Assembly (NCBI RefSeq): GCF_000960995.1
Contig: NZ_CP009435.1
Coordinates: 3,286,001-3,350,000 of the forward strand
Source of the DNA: Burkholderia glumae LMG 2196 = ATCC 33617
Lineage (GTDB): Bacteria > Pseudomonadota > Gammaproteobacteria > Burkholderiales > Burkholderiaceae
Direction: 5' to 3'
Length of the DNA: 64,000 nt
Below the pieces are notes generated by a model, which was not told where the DNA came from, made no database searches, and was given only the letters and a program-made list of their open reading frames with translations. A program made the position numbers and the translations under genes. This document shows positions 24,895-33,431 of this stretch, one piece after another (the first letter of the stretch is position 1; the number at the start of each line of letters is the position of its first letter).

Positions 24895-26898
24895 ATGAAC
24901 CATCGACAGATCGAAGCCGGCCTCGCGCCGGCCGGTGCCGCGACGGGCGGCACCGTGCGCCTGACCACCGCGCAGGCGCTGGTCCGCTATCTGGCCGCGC
25001 AGCGCGTGGCCGCCGAGCCGGACGGGGGCCGCAGTGACCGCAGTGGCGATACGGCGCCGCTGTTCGGCGGCGTGTTCGCGATCTTCGGCCACGGCAACGT
25101 GGCCGGGCTCGGCGAGGCGCTCTACCACGCGCGCGAGCTGCTGCCCACCTATCGCGCCCACAACGAGCAGGCCATGGCGCACAGCGCGATCGCCTACGCC
25201 AAGGCGCATTTCCGGCGCCGCATGATGGCCGTGACGACCTCGATCGGCCCCGGCGCGACCAACCTCGTCACGGCCGCCGCGCTCGCGCACGTGAACCGCC
25301 TGCCGGTGCTGCTGCTGCCCGGCGACGGCTTCGTCTCGCGCGCGCCCGACCCGGTGCTGCAGCAGTTGGAGGATGCGCACGACGGCGGCGTGTCCGTCAA
25401 CGACGCGCTGAAGGCGGTGTCGCGCTACTTCGACCGGATCGTCCACCCGGCGCAGCTGCTCACCGCGCTGCCGCGCGCGCTGCGCGTGCTGACCGACGCG
25501 GCGCAGTGCGGGCCGGTCACGCTCGCGCTGCCGCAGGACGTGCAGGCGATGGCCTACGACTATCCGGCCGCGTTCTTCGCGCCGCGCGTGGTCGGCTTCC
25601 ATGCGCCGGCGCCCGTCGAGGCCGAGCTCGCGGCCGCAGCCGGCGCGCTGCGCGCCGCGCGCCGGCCGCTGCTGATCGCGGGCGGCGGCGTGCTCTACAG
25701 CGCGGGCGGCGCGCCGGCGCTGCGCGCGTTCGCCGAGCGCCACGGCATTCCGGTCGCCGAGACCCAGGCCGGCAAGAGCACGCTGGCCTGGGACCATCCG
25801 CTCAACGCCGGCGCGCTCGGCGTGACCGGCGCGCCCGCCGCCAACGCGCTGGCCGCCGAGGCCGACTGCGTGATCGCGGTCGGCACGCGGCTGCAGGACT
25901 TCACCACCGGCTCGAACACGCTGTTCGCGCGGGCGGCCGTGATCGGCATCAACGCGAACGCGTTCGACGCGCTCAAGCACCAGGCCACCGCCGTCGCGTC
26001 CGACGCGCGGCTCGCGCTCGATGCGCTCGGCGCCAGGCTCGAGGGCTGGCGGGCCGAGCCGGGCTGGACCACGCGCGCGCAGACGCTCGCCGCCGGCTGG
26101 CGCGACGCCGTGCAGACGCTCACGAACACGCCGCCGCGGGCGCATGCGCTGCCCTACGACGCCGACGTGATCGGCGCCGTGCAGCGCAGCAGCGCCGCCT
26201 CGGCGGCCGGCGACATCGCCGTGTGCGCGGCCGGCACGCTGCCCGCCGAGCTGCACAAGCTCTGGCGCGCCGCGGTGCCGGGCGGCTATCACGTCGAATA
26301 CGGCTACTCCTGCATGGGCTACGAGATCGCGGGCGGCCTCGGCGTGAAGCTCGCGCGGCCCGAGCGCGAGGTGATCGTGTTCGTCGGCGACGGCAGCTAC
26401 CTGATGATGAACAGCGAGATCGCCACCTCCGTGATGCTCGGCGCGAAGCTGATCGTGGTGGTGCTCGACAACCGCGGCTACGGCTGCATCAACCGGCTCC
26501 AGCAGGCCTGCGGCGGCGCGCCGTTCAACAACCTGCTCGACGATTGCCTGCAAGGCCCGGCAGGCGCGCCCGCGATCGACTTCGCCGCGCATGCGCGCGC
26601 GCTCGGCGCCCACGGCGAGCACGTGGCCGACCTGGCCGCGCTCGACGCCGCGCTGGCCCGCGCCCGCGCGGCCGAACGCACCAGCGTGATCTGCATCGAC
26701 ACCGATCCGGCGCGCACCACCGACGACGGCGGCTGGTGGTGGGAGGTGGCCGTGCCCGAAGTCTCGCCGCGCGCCGCCGTGCGCGAGGCGCGGGCGAACT
26801 ACGAAGCACGGCTCGCCGCCCGCGCCGGCGCCTCCGGTGCCGGCCTGCCCGCCGCCGGCTGCACCGCTGAACCCCACTCCCCGGAATCATCGACATGA
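24895..26898 (+). CDS. iolD: 3D-trihydroxycyclohexane-1,2-dione hydrolase
   Basis: 667 residues, thiamine-diphosphate enzyme that opens the ring of THcHDO to 5-deoxy-glucuronate. The N-terminal domain carries the cofactor-activating glutamate in RAHNEQAMAHSA; the C-terminal domain has the metal/ThDP motif VGDGSYLMMNSEI through NRGYGCINRLQQ. The central domain matches the acetolactate-synthase-like fold. The chosen ATG follows GAGGAG, which overlaps the iolC stop; another in-frame ATG at 24880 overlaps that stop as ATGA. The last codons overlap iolE by four bases. Somewhat longer than many IolD proteins (about 620-645), through an Ala/Gly-rich C-terminal tail and a small N-terminal insert. Confidence 0.93.
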   Translation: MNHRQIEAGLAPAGAATGGTVRLTTAQALVRYLAAQRVAAEPDGGRSDRSGDTAPLFGGVFAIFGHGNVAGLGEALYHARELLPTYRAHNEQAMAHSAIAYAKAHFRRRMMAVTTSIGPGATNLVTAAALAHVNRLPVLLLPGDGFVSRAPDPVLQQLEDAHDGGVSVNDALKAVSRYFDRIVHPAQLLTALPRALRVLTDAAQCGPVTLALPQDVQAMAYDYPAAFFAPRVVGFHAPAPVEAELAAAAGALRAARRPLLIAGGGVLYSAGGAPALRAFAERHGIPVAETQAGKSTLAWDHPLNAGALGVTGAPAANALAAEADCVIAVGTRLQDFTTGSNTLFARAAVIGINANAFDALKHQATAVASDARLALDALGARLEGWRAEPGWTTRAQTLAAGWRDAVQTLTNTPPRAHALPYDADVIGAVQRSSAASAAGDIAVCAAGTLPAELHKLWRAAVPGGYHVEYGYSCMGYEIAGGLGVKLARPEREVIVFVGDGSYLMMNSEIATSVMLGAKLIVVVLDNRGYGCINRLQQACGGAPFNNLLDDCLQGPAGAPAIDFAAHARALGAHGEHVADLAALDAALARARAAERTSVICIDTDPARTTDDGGWWWEVAVPEVSPRAAVREARANYEARLAARAGASGAGLPAAGCTAEPHSPESST

Positions 26899-27812
26899 GT
26901 TACGACATCCGAATCGGCATCAACCCGCTGTCGTGGATGAACGACGACCTGCCTTCGCTCGGCGGCGAGACCCCGCTGGCCGTGGCGCTGACCGAAGGCA
27001 GGCGGATCGGCTACGCGGGCTTCGAGCTCGGCAACAAGTTCCCGCGCGAGCCGCAGGCGCTCAAGGCGCTGCTGGCCGAATACGAGCTCGCGCTCGTCTC
27101 GGGCTGGTATTCGGGGCGGCTCGCCGAGCGCAGCGCCCAGGAGGAGATCGACGCGGTCGGCCCGCACCTCGAGCTGCTCGCGAAGAACGGCGCGACGGTG
27201 ATGGTGTACGGCGAGGTGGCCGCCTCGATCCAGGGCGCGGCCGAGGTGCCGCTCTACCAGCGGCCGCGCTTCGTCGGCGAGGCGCAGTGGGAGCAGTACG
27301 CGCGCCGGCTCGACGAATTCGCGCGCTTCACGCTGAGCCAGGGCGTGCGCACCGCCTATCACCATCACATGGGCGCCTATGTCGAATCGCCCGCCGACAT
27401 CGACCGGCTGATGGCGCTGACCGACGACGCGCTCGGGCTGCTGTTCGACACCGGCCACATCACGTTCGGCGGCGGCGATCCGCTCGCGGTGCTGGAGCGG
27501 CACATCCACCGCGTCTGCCACGTCCACTGCAAGGACGTGCGCACCGAGGTGATCCGGCTCGCGCGCAACCGCAACTGGAGCTTCCTGCAATCGGTCATCA
27601 ACGGCGCGTTCACGGTGCCCGGCGACGGCGACGTCGATTTCCCGGCCGTCGTCGAGCGCCTGAAACGCCATGGCTACCGCGGCTGGTTCGTGGTCGAGGC
27701 CGAACAGGACCCGGTGATCGCGCCGAGCTACGCGTTCGCCGACCAGGGCTACCGCACGCTGCGCGCGCTGCTCGACGCGCCGCTCGCATCCACCGGCAAG
27801 GAGGCCGCGTAA
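26895..27812 (+). CDS. iolE: Inosose dehydratase
   Basis: 305 residues, xylose-isomerase-like TIM barrel. IolE removes water from scyllo-inosose to give THcHDO, using a divalent metal. It begins with the characteristic GINPLSWMNDDLPSLGG; later marks are YHHHMGAYVESPAD, LLFDTGHITFGGGDPL and HVHCKDVR, which carry the His/Glu/Asp metal ligands. The ATG overlaps the iolD stop (ATGA), and its own TAA overlaps the iolB ATG, so translation of the three is tightly coupled. Confidence 0.95.
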   Translation: MSYDIRIGINPLSWMNDDLPSLGGETPLAVALTEGRRIGYAGFELGNKFPREPQALKALLAEYELALVSGWYSGRLAERSAQEEIDAVGPHLELLAKNGATVMVYGEVAASIQGAAEVPLYQRPRFVGEAQWEQYARRLDEFARFTLSQGVRTAYHHHMGAYVESPADIDRLMALTDDALGLLFDTGHITFGGGDPLAVLERHIHRVCHVHCKDVRTEVIRLARNRNWSFLQSVINGAFTVPGDGDVDFPAVVERLKRHGYRGWFVVEAEQDPVIAPSYAFADQGYRTLRALLDAPLASTGKEAA

Positions 27813-28675
27813 TGAGTTCCCATCCGAATCCGAATCCGCCCGCGAGCCTGCTCGTCAAGGCCGCCGCCAGCGGCCGGTCGATCGCCTGCGTCACGCCGGA
27901 ATCGGCGCGCTGGCACCACGTGGGCTTCGCCGCATACCGCCTCGCGGCCGGCGAAAGCCTGACGATTCACGAGCCCGCGCGCGAGACCTGCCTGGTGGTG
28001 ATGGCGGGCCAGGTGGACGTGGCGGACCAGGACGGCACGCGCTGGGAGGCGCTCGGCTCGCGCGAGAGCGTGTTCGACGACGCGCCGCCCGCCGCGCTCT
28101 ACCTGCCGCCCGGCCGCCGCGTGACCGTCACGGCGCGGCGCGCCACCGAACTCGGCGTGGCGAGCGCGCCCGGCACCGGCCGCTATCCGCCGCGGCGCAT
28201 CGAGCCCGGCCAGATGAAGCGCTCGGTGCGCGGCACCGGCGCGAACACGCGCTACGTCTGCGACATCCTCCCGCAAACCGAGCCGGCCGAGGCGCTGCTG
28301 GTGGTGGAGGTGCGCACCCCGTCGGGACATTCGTCGAGCTACCCGCCGCACAAGCACGACACCGACGACGTGCCGGCCGAGAGCTTCCTGGAGGAGACCT
28401 ACTACCATCGCGTGAACCCGCCGCAAGGCTTCGTGTTCCAGCGCGTCTACACCGACGAGCGCGACCTCGACGAATCGATGGCCGTGTCCGATCACGACGT
28501 GGTGATGGTGCCGCGCGGCTATCACCCGGTGGTGGTGCCGTATGGCTATGACTCGTACTATCTGAACGTGATGGCCGGGCCGACGCGCGTCTGGCACTTC
28601 AGGAACGATCCGCAGCACGACTGGATCGCGAAGCGCGACGCGGCGCAGGCGCAGGCCGCGCAGGCGCAACGCTGA
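27812..28675 (+). CDS. iolB: 5-deoxy-glucuronate isomerase
   Basis: 287 residues of the KduI/IolB cupin family, converting 5-deoxy-glucuronate to DKG. The C-terminal cupin has the metal ligand cluster SSYPPHKHDTDD and the later YHPVVVPYGYDSYYLNVMAGP. The start is the ATG overlapping the iolE TAA, with AAGGAGG ten bases upstream. The N-terminus has a short Asn-Pro repeat (HPNPNPP) with no family counterpart that I know. Last gene of the operon: no iolA (mmsA) or iolJ follows, so those steps must be encoded elsewhere or by the IolC fusion. Confidence 0.94.
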   Translation: MSSHPNPNPPASLLVKAAASGRSIACVTPESARWHHVGFAAYRLAAGESLTIHEPARETCLVVMAGQVDVADQDGTRWEALGSRESVFDDAPPAALYLPPGRRVTVTARRATELGVASAPGTGRYPPRRIEPGQMKRSVRGTGANTRYVCDILPQTEPAEALLVVEVRTPSGHSSSYPPHKHDTDDVPAESFLEETYYHRVNPPQGFVFQRVYTDERDLDESMAVSDHDVVMVPRGYHPVVVPYGYDSYYLNVMAGPTRVWHFRNDPQHDWIAKRDAAQAQAAQAQR

Positions 28676-28734
28676 GGTCGCCAGGCCGACGGGCGGCGCT
28701 CGCCAAGCGCGGCCGGCCGCCGTCTAGCCGCCGT

Positions 28735-29196
28735 CTAGCCGCCGTCGGCCGGCGGCAGCGGCGCCGCGAGCGGCGCGAGCGCGGCGCGCAGCGCGTCCGG
28801 CAGCGGCACCGGGCGGCGGCTCGCGCGCGCCACGTAGACGTGGACGAAATGGCCCTGCGCGGCCGGCGCCGCCTCGCCCTCGGCGAACAGGCCGATCTCG
28901 TAGCGCACGCTCGACGCGCCGAGCCGCGCCACGCGCAGCCCGGCCTCCAGCCGCTGCGGAAACGCCAGCGGCGCGAAGTAGTTGCACTGCGTCTCGACCA
29001 CCAGGCCGATGGTTTCGCCGTGCTCGACGTCGAGCACGCCGGCGCGGATCAGGTACTCGTTGACGACGGTGTCGAAGTAGCTGTAATAGACGACATTGTT
29101 GACGTGGCCGTAGACGTCGTTGTCCATCCAGCGCGTCGGGATCGGCAGGAAGTGGCGGTAGGCGCTGCGCGGCGAGGGTTCGGGTCGGGTCGTCAT
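28735..29196 (-). CDS. Acyl-CoA thioesterase, 4HBT family
   Basis: 153 residues of the single hot-dog type. The signature RWMDNDVYGHVNNVVYYSYF near residue 22 contains the Asp and Asn of the 4-hydroxybenzoyl-CoA thioesterase active site, followed by the long helix and strands QCNYFAPLAF and RYEIGLFAEG. It hydrolyses an acyl-CoA thioester of unknown chain. Upstream is a small array of GTCGAAAA repeats; the gene is divergent from ybjQ. Start taken as the ATG giving MTTRPEPSPR, since upstream in-frame sequence is low-complexity. Confidence 0.85.
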   Translation of the reverse strand: MTTRPEPSPRSAYRHFLPIPTRWMDNDVYGHVNNVVYYSYFDTVVNEYLIRAGVLDVEHGETIGLVVETQCNYFAPLAFPQRLEAGLRVARLGASSVRYEIGLFAEGEAAPAAQGHFVHVYVARASRRPVPLPDALRAALAPLAAPLPPADGG

Positions 29197-29218
29197 GGTC
29201 GGCGGAGAAATCGGAGAC

Positions 29219-29250
29219 GTCGAAAAGTCGAAAAGTCGCAAAGGTCGAAA
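29219..29250. repeat. Short direct repeats upstream of the thioesterase gene
   Basis: Four imperfect copies of GTCGAAA(A) follow one another within 32 bases, starting 23 bases upstream of the thioesterase ATG. This could be replication slippage or a regulator site; nothing distinguishes the two. Confidence 0.5.
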
Positions 29251-29456
29251 CCGGCGAGCGGCCGCGCGAGCGGCGGCCGGCATGCCTTTGCTTGGCATCG
29301 GGCGGCATTTCGCGCGACCATGCGGTTCGGGCGGCGGCACGCGCCGCGCACGCCGCCCAGCAAACCACAGCGCGCGGGAAATGCCAAGAGGCCCGGCTTC
29401 GGCCCGGCGCCGCCGCTCCCGTCGCGCGCCGCGTCCCACTCGCCCGGAGAATCGCC

Positions 29457-29798
29457 ATGCCCGCCCATCACCTGATCACCACCGCCTTCGAGCTGCCCGG
29501 CCACCGCATCGAGCAGTCGCTCGGCGTCGCGCGCGGCATCGTGGTGCGTTCGCGCTCGATCGTCGGCACGTTCGGCGCCTCGCTGCAGACCCTGTTCGGC
29601 GGCAGGCTCTCGCTCTATACGTCGCTCTGCGAGCGCGCGCGGCAGGATGCCTACGACAAGATGGTCGAGCAGGCGGCCGAATTCGGCGCCAACGCGATCA
29701 TCGGCATGCGCTACGACGCCACCGACATCGGCGCGGGCATCACCGAGGTGCTCTGCTACGGCACGGCGGTGCGCGTGGTGGCGACGGCAGCCGGCTGA
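29457..29798 (+). CDS. YbjQ/UPF0145 family protein
   Basis: 113 residues matching the YbjQ family: a start with LITTAFELPGHRI, then LGVARGIVVRSRSIVGTFGASLQTLFGG, and the conserved ARQDAYDKMVEQAAEFGANAIIGMRYD. The family is small, probably oligomeric, and has no settled function. No signal peptide. The ATG at 29457 follows CGGAGA; earlier in-frame starts add a low-complexity extension. Stands alone between a divergent thioesterase and a convergent Nudix gene. Confidence 0.85.
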   Translation: MPAHHLITTAFELPGHRIEQSLGVARGIVVRSRSIVGTFGASLQTLFGGRLSLYTSLCERARQDAYDKMVEQAAEFGANAIIGMRYDATDIGAGITEVLCYGTAVRVVATAAG

Positions 29799-29825
29799 CC
29801 CGCGGGTACACGGCCCGGCCGCCGC

Positions 29826-30362
29826 TCACTGCCCCGGGCGATCCACGTACTCGAATGGGAGGCCGCGCGCGCGCATCCAGTCGGCCAGCGCATGGCCGGT
29901 GCCGGCACGCCACGGCCGCAGCTTCGGCGGCTCGACCAGGCGGTATTCGAGCAGTTCCGGCGACAGCGCGATCTCGCCGTAGGCCCGCACGTGATAGGCG
30001 ATGATCAGCTCGTTCTTGCGGATGAATTCGTAGACGCCCACCAGTTCGACCGTCTCGGCCTGCAGCGAGGTTTCCTCGCGCACCTCGCGCGCGATGCCCG
30101 CCTCGGGCGTCTCGCCGCTCTCGAGGAAGCCCGTGATCAGCGCGAACATGCCCTCCGGCCAGGCCGCGTTGCGCGCGAGCAGGATCTTGCCGTCGTATTC
30201 GACGATCGCCGCCACCACCGGCAGCGGATTGTTCCAATGGACGTAGCCGCAGGCCGCGTCGGGGCAGGCCTGGCGGACCCGGCCGCCCTCGTGCAGCGGA
30301 TCGGCGCGCGTGGCGAGCGGACTCGCGCAGCGCGGACAGAAACGGTATTCGGCAGTGGTCAT
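29826..30362 (-). CDS. Nudix hydrolase with N-terminal zinc ribbon
   Basis: 178 residues. Cys9, Cys12, Cys33 and Cys38 form a zinc-ribbon pattern, then a Nudix domain with the box GFLESGETPEAGIAREVREE starting near residue 77. The metal-binding REVREE core is intact, although the usual glycine after EE is replaced by Thr-Ser. A zinc ribbon before a Nudix domain is typical of NudC-like NADH pyrophosphatase/decapping relatives, but this protein is shorter than NudC (about 260 residues), so the substrate is uncertain. It is convergent with ybjQ and lies downstream of the pentose operon, from which it is separated by about 150 bases. Confidence 0.85.
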   Translation of the reverse strand: MTTAEYRFCPRCASPLATRADPLHEGGRVRQACPDAACGYVHWNNPLPVVAAIVEYDGKILLARNAAWPEGMFALITGFLESGETPEAGIAREVREETSLQAETVELVGVYEFIRKNELIIAYHVRAYGEIALSPELLEYRLVEPPKLRPWRAGTGHALADWMRARGLPFEYVDRPGQ

Positions 30363-30509
30363 GGGCAGTGCGGGCGCGGCGCCGAGGGCGCCGTGGTTTC
30401 GCGGAGATCGGCCAAGCGCTCATTCTAGCGAGTTTGGGCGCGAGGCATCGGGCGGTGCCCGCCCCGCTCCGCGCCGCCCCGCGCCGCGCCCCGCCATGCC
30501 AGCCCCCGC

Positions 30510-31403
30510 TCACGCCGCCTGCGCGAAGCGCACCGTGCATACCGCCGGCGCGAGCCCGGCCAGCGGCGCGCGAAACGCGAACAGCGCGCCGGCCAGCGGC
30601 TGCGCGTGCCGTTCCGCCTCGCTCAAGCCCTTGGTGGCCGTGGTCGCGTAGACGGTGCGCAGATCGTCGCCGCCGAACGCGAGCTTGGTGACGTTCGCGC
30701 AGGGAAACGCCACCTGGCCGAGCAGCCGGCCGTCGGGCGCGTAGCGCTCGATCCGCGCGCCGTCGAACAGCGCGATCCACACGCCGCCCTCGGCATCGAC
30801 GGCCATCCCGTCCGGATAGCCGCGCTCGCGGATCGCCACGAACACGCGCCGCCGCCGCGGCACGCCGTCGTCGCCGAGGTCGAACGCATACACCAGGCGC
30901 CGCAGCGTGTCGGTGTGATAGAGCGTGCGGCCGTCGGGGCTCGCGGCGGGGCCGTTGGTGATCACGTAGCCGGCGTCGTGCGCGCTGACGCGGCCGTCCT
31001 GGCCGACCCGGTAGAGCCGCCCCGTGGGCGCGGCCTCGGCGTCGTCCATCGAGCCGAACCAGAGCTGGCCGCCCCCATCGACGTAAGCGTCGTTGAGCCG
31101 GTTGCCGGGCAGGTCGGCCTCCAGCGGCAGCACGCACGTGAACTGCCCGCTGCTTGGCGCGAAGCGGAACAGCCCGCCCTGCACGCCGCAAATCAGCGTG
31201 CCGTCGGCGCACGGCAGCGCGAAGCCGATCTGCCCCGGCGCCTGCCAGCTCTCGCGCCCGCCGCCCGCCGGGTCATAGCGATGGAGCCGCCGGCCCTTGA
31301 TGTCGACGAACAGCACGCGGCGCGCGGCGGCGTCCCAGCAGGCTCCCTCGCCGAGCGTGGCCGCCACCGGCCACACGCAGTCGGGCACGATGGCCGGCAT
31401 CAT
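30510..31403 (-). CDS. SMP-30-family sugar lactonase, probable xylonolactonase
   Basis: 297 residues forming a six-bladed propeller of the SMP-30/gluconolactonase family. Metal ligands are visible: Glu in ATLGEGACW near residue 18, Asn in PGNRLNDAYVD, Asn in YVITNGPAASPDG, and Asp in GYPDGMAVDAEGG. Such enzymes hydrolyse aldonolactones. The start overlaps the SDR stop (ATGA), which ties the two together: dehydrogenase makes the lactone, this enzyme opens it. With xylFGH upstream the likely substrate is D-xylonolactone; L-arabinonolactone is the main alternative. Confidence 0.85.
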   Translation of the reverse strand: MMPAIVPDCVWPVAATLGEGACWDAAARRVLFVDIKGRRLHRYDPAGGGRESWQAPGQIGFALPCADGTLICGVQGGLFRFAPSSGQFTCVLPLEADLPGNRLNDAYVDGGGQLWFGSMDDAEAAPTGRLYRVGQDGRVSAHDAGYVITNGPAASPDGRTLYHTDTLRRLVYAFDLGDDGVPRRRRVFVAIRERGYPDGMAVDAEGGVWIALFDGARIERYAPDGRLLGQVAFPCANVTKLAFGGDDLRTVYATTATKGLSEAERHAQPLAGALFAFRAPLAGLAPAVCTVRFAQAA

Positions 31404-32167
31404 CCGCCGAACCAGCCGGCGTCGACGAAGTATTCGCGCGCGGTGCAGCGCGCGGCGTCGTCGGAGGCGAGGAACAGCGCCATGCGCGCGACGTGCTCGG
31501 GCTCGACGCGCTCGTGCAGGCATTGCGCGGCCACCAGCTTCGCCTCGCTCTCGGGCGACTGCCACAGCTTCATCTGGCGCGGCGTGCGCACGGCGCCCGG
31601 CACGATGCAGTTCACGCGGATGCCGAACCCGCCGAGGTCGCGCGCGAGGCCGCGCGTCAGGCCCTCGATGCCGGCCTTGGCGGTCATGTAGATGCTCAGC
31701 CCGGTCTCGGCGATATGCCACGAGATCGAGCCGAGGTTCAGGATCACGCCGCGCCCGAGCGAGCGCATGCCCGGCATCACCGCCTGCGCGCAGAAGAACT
31801 GATGGCGCAGGTTCACTTCGATGCGGCTGTCCCAATAGGCCGCCGTCAGCTCGCCGGGCTGGTGGCGGTCGTCGTTGGCCGCGTTGTTGACCAGCACCTC
31901 CACCGGCCCCGCCTCGGCCACGATCGCGGCGAAGGTGGCGTTCAGCGCGTCGATGTCGCGCAGATCGCAGTAGTGGAACACCGGCGGCAAGGGCGTGTCG
32001 CCGAGCGAGGCGGCAAGCGCCGCCGATTCGTCGCGCGCGATGTCGATGAAGCTCACGCGCGCGCCCTGCGCGGCGAACGCCGCGACGATCGCCGCGCCGA
32101 TCCCGGTGCCGCCGCCCGTCACCACGACGTGACGGCCGGCCAGGCTCGGATAGATGGCATAAGTCAT
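31400..32167 (-). CDS. SDR-family dehydrogenase, probable D-xylose 1-dehydrogenase
   Basis: 255 residues, classical short-chain dehydrogenase. NAD-binding VTGGGTGIGAAI near residue 16, NNAAND, catalytic Ser in LNLGSISWH, and Tyr-Lys in IYMTAKAG. The segment VNCIVPGAVRTPRQMKLW is characteristic, to my recollection, of Caulobacter-type xylose dehydrogenase and its relatives. It would oxidise D-xylose to xylonolactone. It follows xylH by 61 bases and overlaps the lactonase gene, so uptake and the first two oxidation steps form one operon. Dehydratase and later steps of the Weimberg or Dahms route are not in this window. Confidence 0.82.
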   Translation of the reverse strand: MTYAIYPSLAGRHVVVTGGGTGIGAAIVAAFAAQGARVSFIDIARDESAALAASLGDTPLPPVFHYCDLRDIDALNATFAAIVAEAGPVEVLVNNAANDDRHQPGELTAAYWDSRIEVNLRHQFFCAQAVMPGMRSLGRGVILNLGSISWHIAETGLSIYMTAKAGIEGLTRGLARDLGGFGIRVNCIVPGAVRTPRQMKLWQSPESEAKLVAAQCLHERVEPEHVARMALFLASDDAARCTAREYFVDAGWFGG

Positions 32168-32228
32168 GAAAGATCCCGAAAAACCGGTCAGCAGACCATT
32201 GAAAGAAAGCTGCCGCGCGCGGCGGCCC

Positions 32229-33431
32229 CTAGCGGCGCCCGGCGCGCGACATCACGTCAATCCAGACGGCCAGCACCAGGATCCCGCCCTTGACGATCAT
32301 CTGCCAGTAGGCGTCCACGTCGAGCATCGACATGCCGTTGTCGAGGCTGGCCATCACCAGCGCGCCGATCAGCGCGCCGTGCACGGTGCCCGCGCCGCCG
32401 CGCATCGAGGTGCCGCCGATGAAGCAGGCGGCGATCGCATCGAGCTCGCCCATGTTGCCCGCCGACGGCGAGCCGGCCGCGAGCCGCGCGGTGTTGACGA
32501 TGCCGCCGAACGCGCACATCAGCCCCATCAGCCCGAAGATCGCGAGTTTCACGCGGTCGGTGTTGATGCCCGACAGGCGCGTGGCCTCCAGGTTCGAGCC
32601 GACCGAGTAGATGCGCCGGCCGAACACGGTCTGGGTGGCCACCCACGAGAAGATGCCGAGCAGCGCGAGCACCACCAGCACGGGCACGGGGATCCCGCCG
32701 TAGCTGTCGAGCGTGGCCACGAACGCGGCCACGATCAGCCCGGCCGCGACCAGCTTGGCGACGTCCTGCCAGAGCGGCGCGACCTCGAGCTGGTAGCGGC
32801 GCCGCGCGCGCCGCTGGCGCACCGTCACCGCCACCAGCAGCACCACGATCAGCAGCGCGATGGCGTCGCCGATGCGCGGCGGCACGTAGCCCTGGCCGAT
32901 CTGCACGAAGCCGTCCGAGACCGGCGCGATGGTCGCGCCATGCGTGATGCCGAGCAGGATGCCGCGATAGGCCAGCATGCCGCCCAGCCCGACGATGAAC
33001 GACGGCACGCCCCGGTAGGTGGACCACCAGCCGTTGAAGAGGCCCGCCGCCACGCCGAGCACCATCACCACCGGCACGGTCGCCGCGATCGGCCAGCCGA
33101 GCGCCTGATCGAGGATCGCCGCCACGCCGCCCAGCAGGCCGAGCAGCGAGCCCACCGACAGGTCGATCTCGCCGGCGATGATCACGAACACCATCCCGCA
33201 GGCCAGCATGCCGGTGATCGACATCTGCCGCAGCAGGTTGGACAGGTTGCGCGGCGTGATGAACGCGCCGTCGGTCAGCACCGAAAACAGCAGCCAGATC
33301 GCCGCCACCGCGATCAGCAGCGCGAGGATCTTGTAGCGCGCGAACAGCCGGCGCAGCTGCTGCGCGGTGCCGCCGGCGCCCGCCGGGCGGGCCGCGCGGT
33401 CGGCGGCCTGGGTGGTCGTCTCGGGTGTCAT
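32229..33431 (-). CDS. xylH: Xylose ABC transporter permease
   Basis: 400 residues of the XylH/RbsC family with about ten membrane segments. Family landmarks: MVFVIIAGEIDLSVGSLLGLLGG, the cytoplasmic loop GLFNGWWSTYRGVPSFIVGLGG, and GGTSMRGGAGTVHGALIGALVMASLDNG near the end. The ATG overlaps the xylG stop (ATGA). A charged, Arg-rich central loop (QRRARRRYQ) separates the two halves, as is usual for XylH rather than RbsC. Confidence 0.93.
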   Translation of the reverse strand: MTPETTTQAADRAARPAGAGGTAQQLRRLFARYKILALLIAVAAIWLLFSVLTDGAFITPRNLSNLLRQMSITGMLACGMVFVIIAGEIDLSVGSLLGLLGGVAAILDQALGWPIAATVPVVMVLGVAAGLFNGWWSTYRGVPSFIVGLGGMLAYRGILLGITHGATIAPVSDGFVQIGQGYVPPRIGDAIALLIVVLLVAVTVRQRRARRRYQLEVAPLWQDVAKLVAAGLIVAAFVATLDSYGGIPVPVLVVLALLGIFSWVATQTVFGRRIYSVGSNLEATRLSGINTDRVKLAIFGLMGLMCAFGGIVNTARLAAGSPSAGNMGELDAIAACFIGGTSMRGGAGTVHGALIGALVMASLDNGMSMLDVDAYWQMIVKGGILVLAVWIDVMSRAGRR

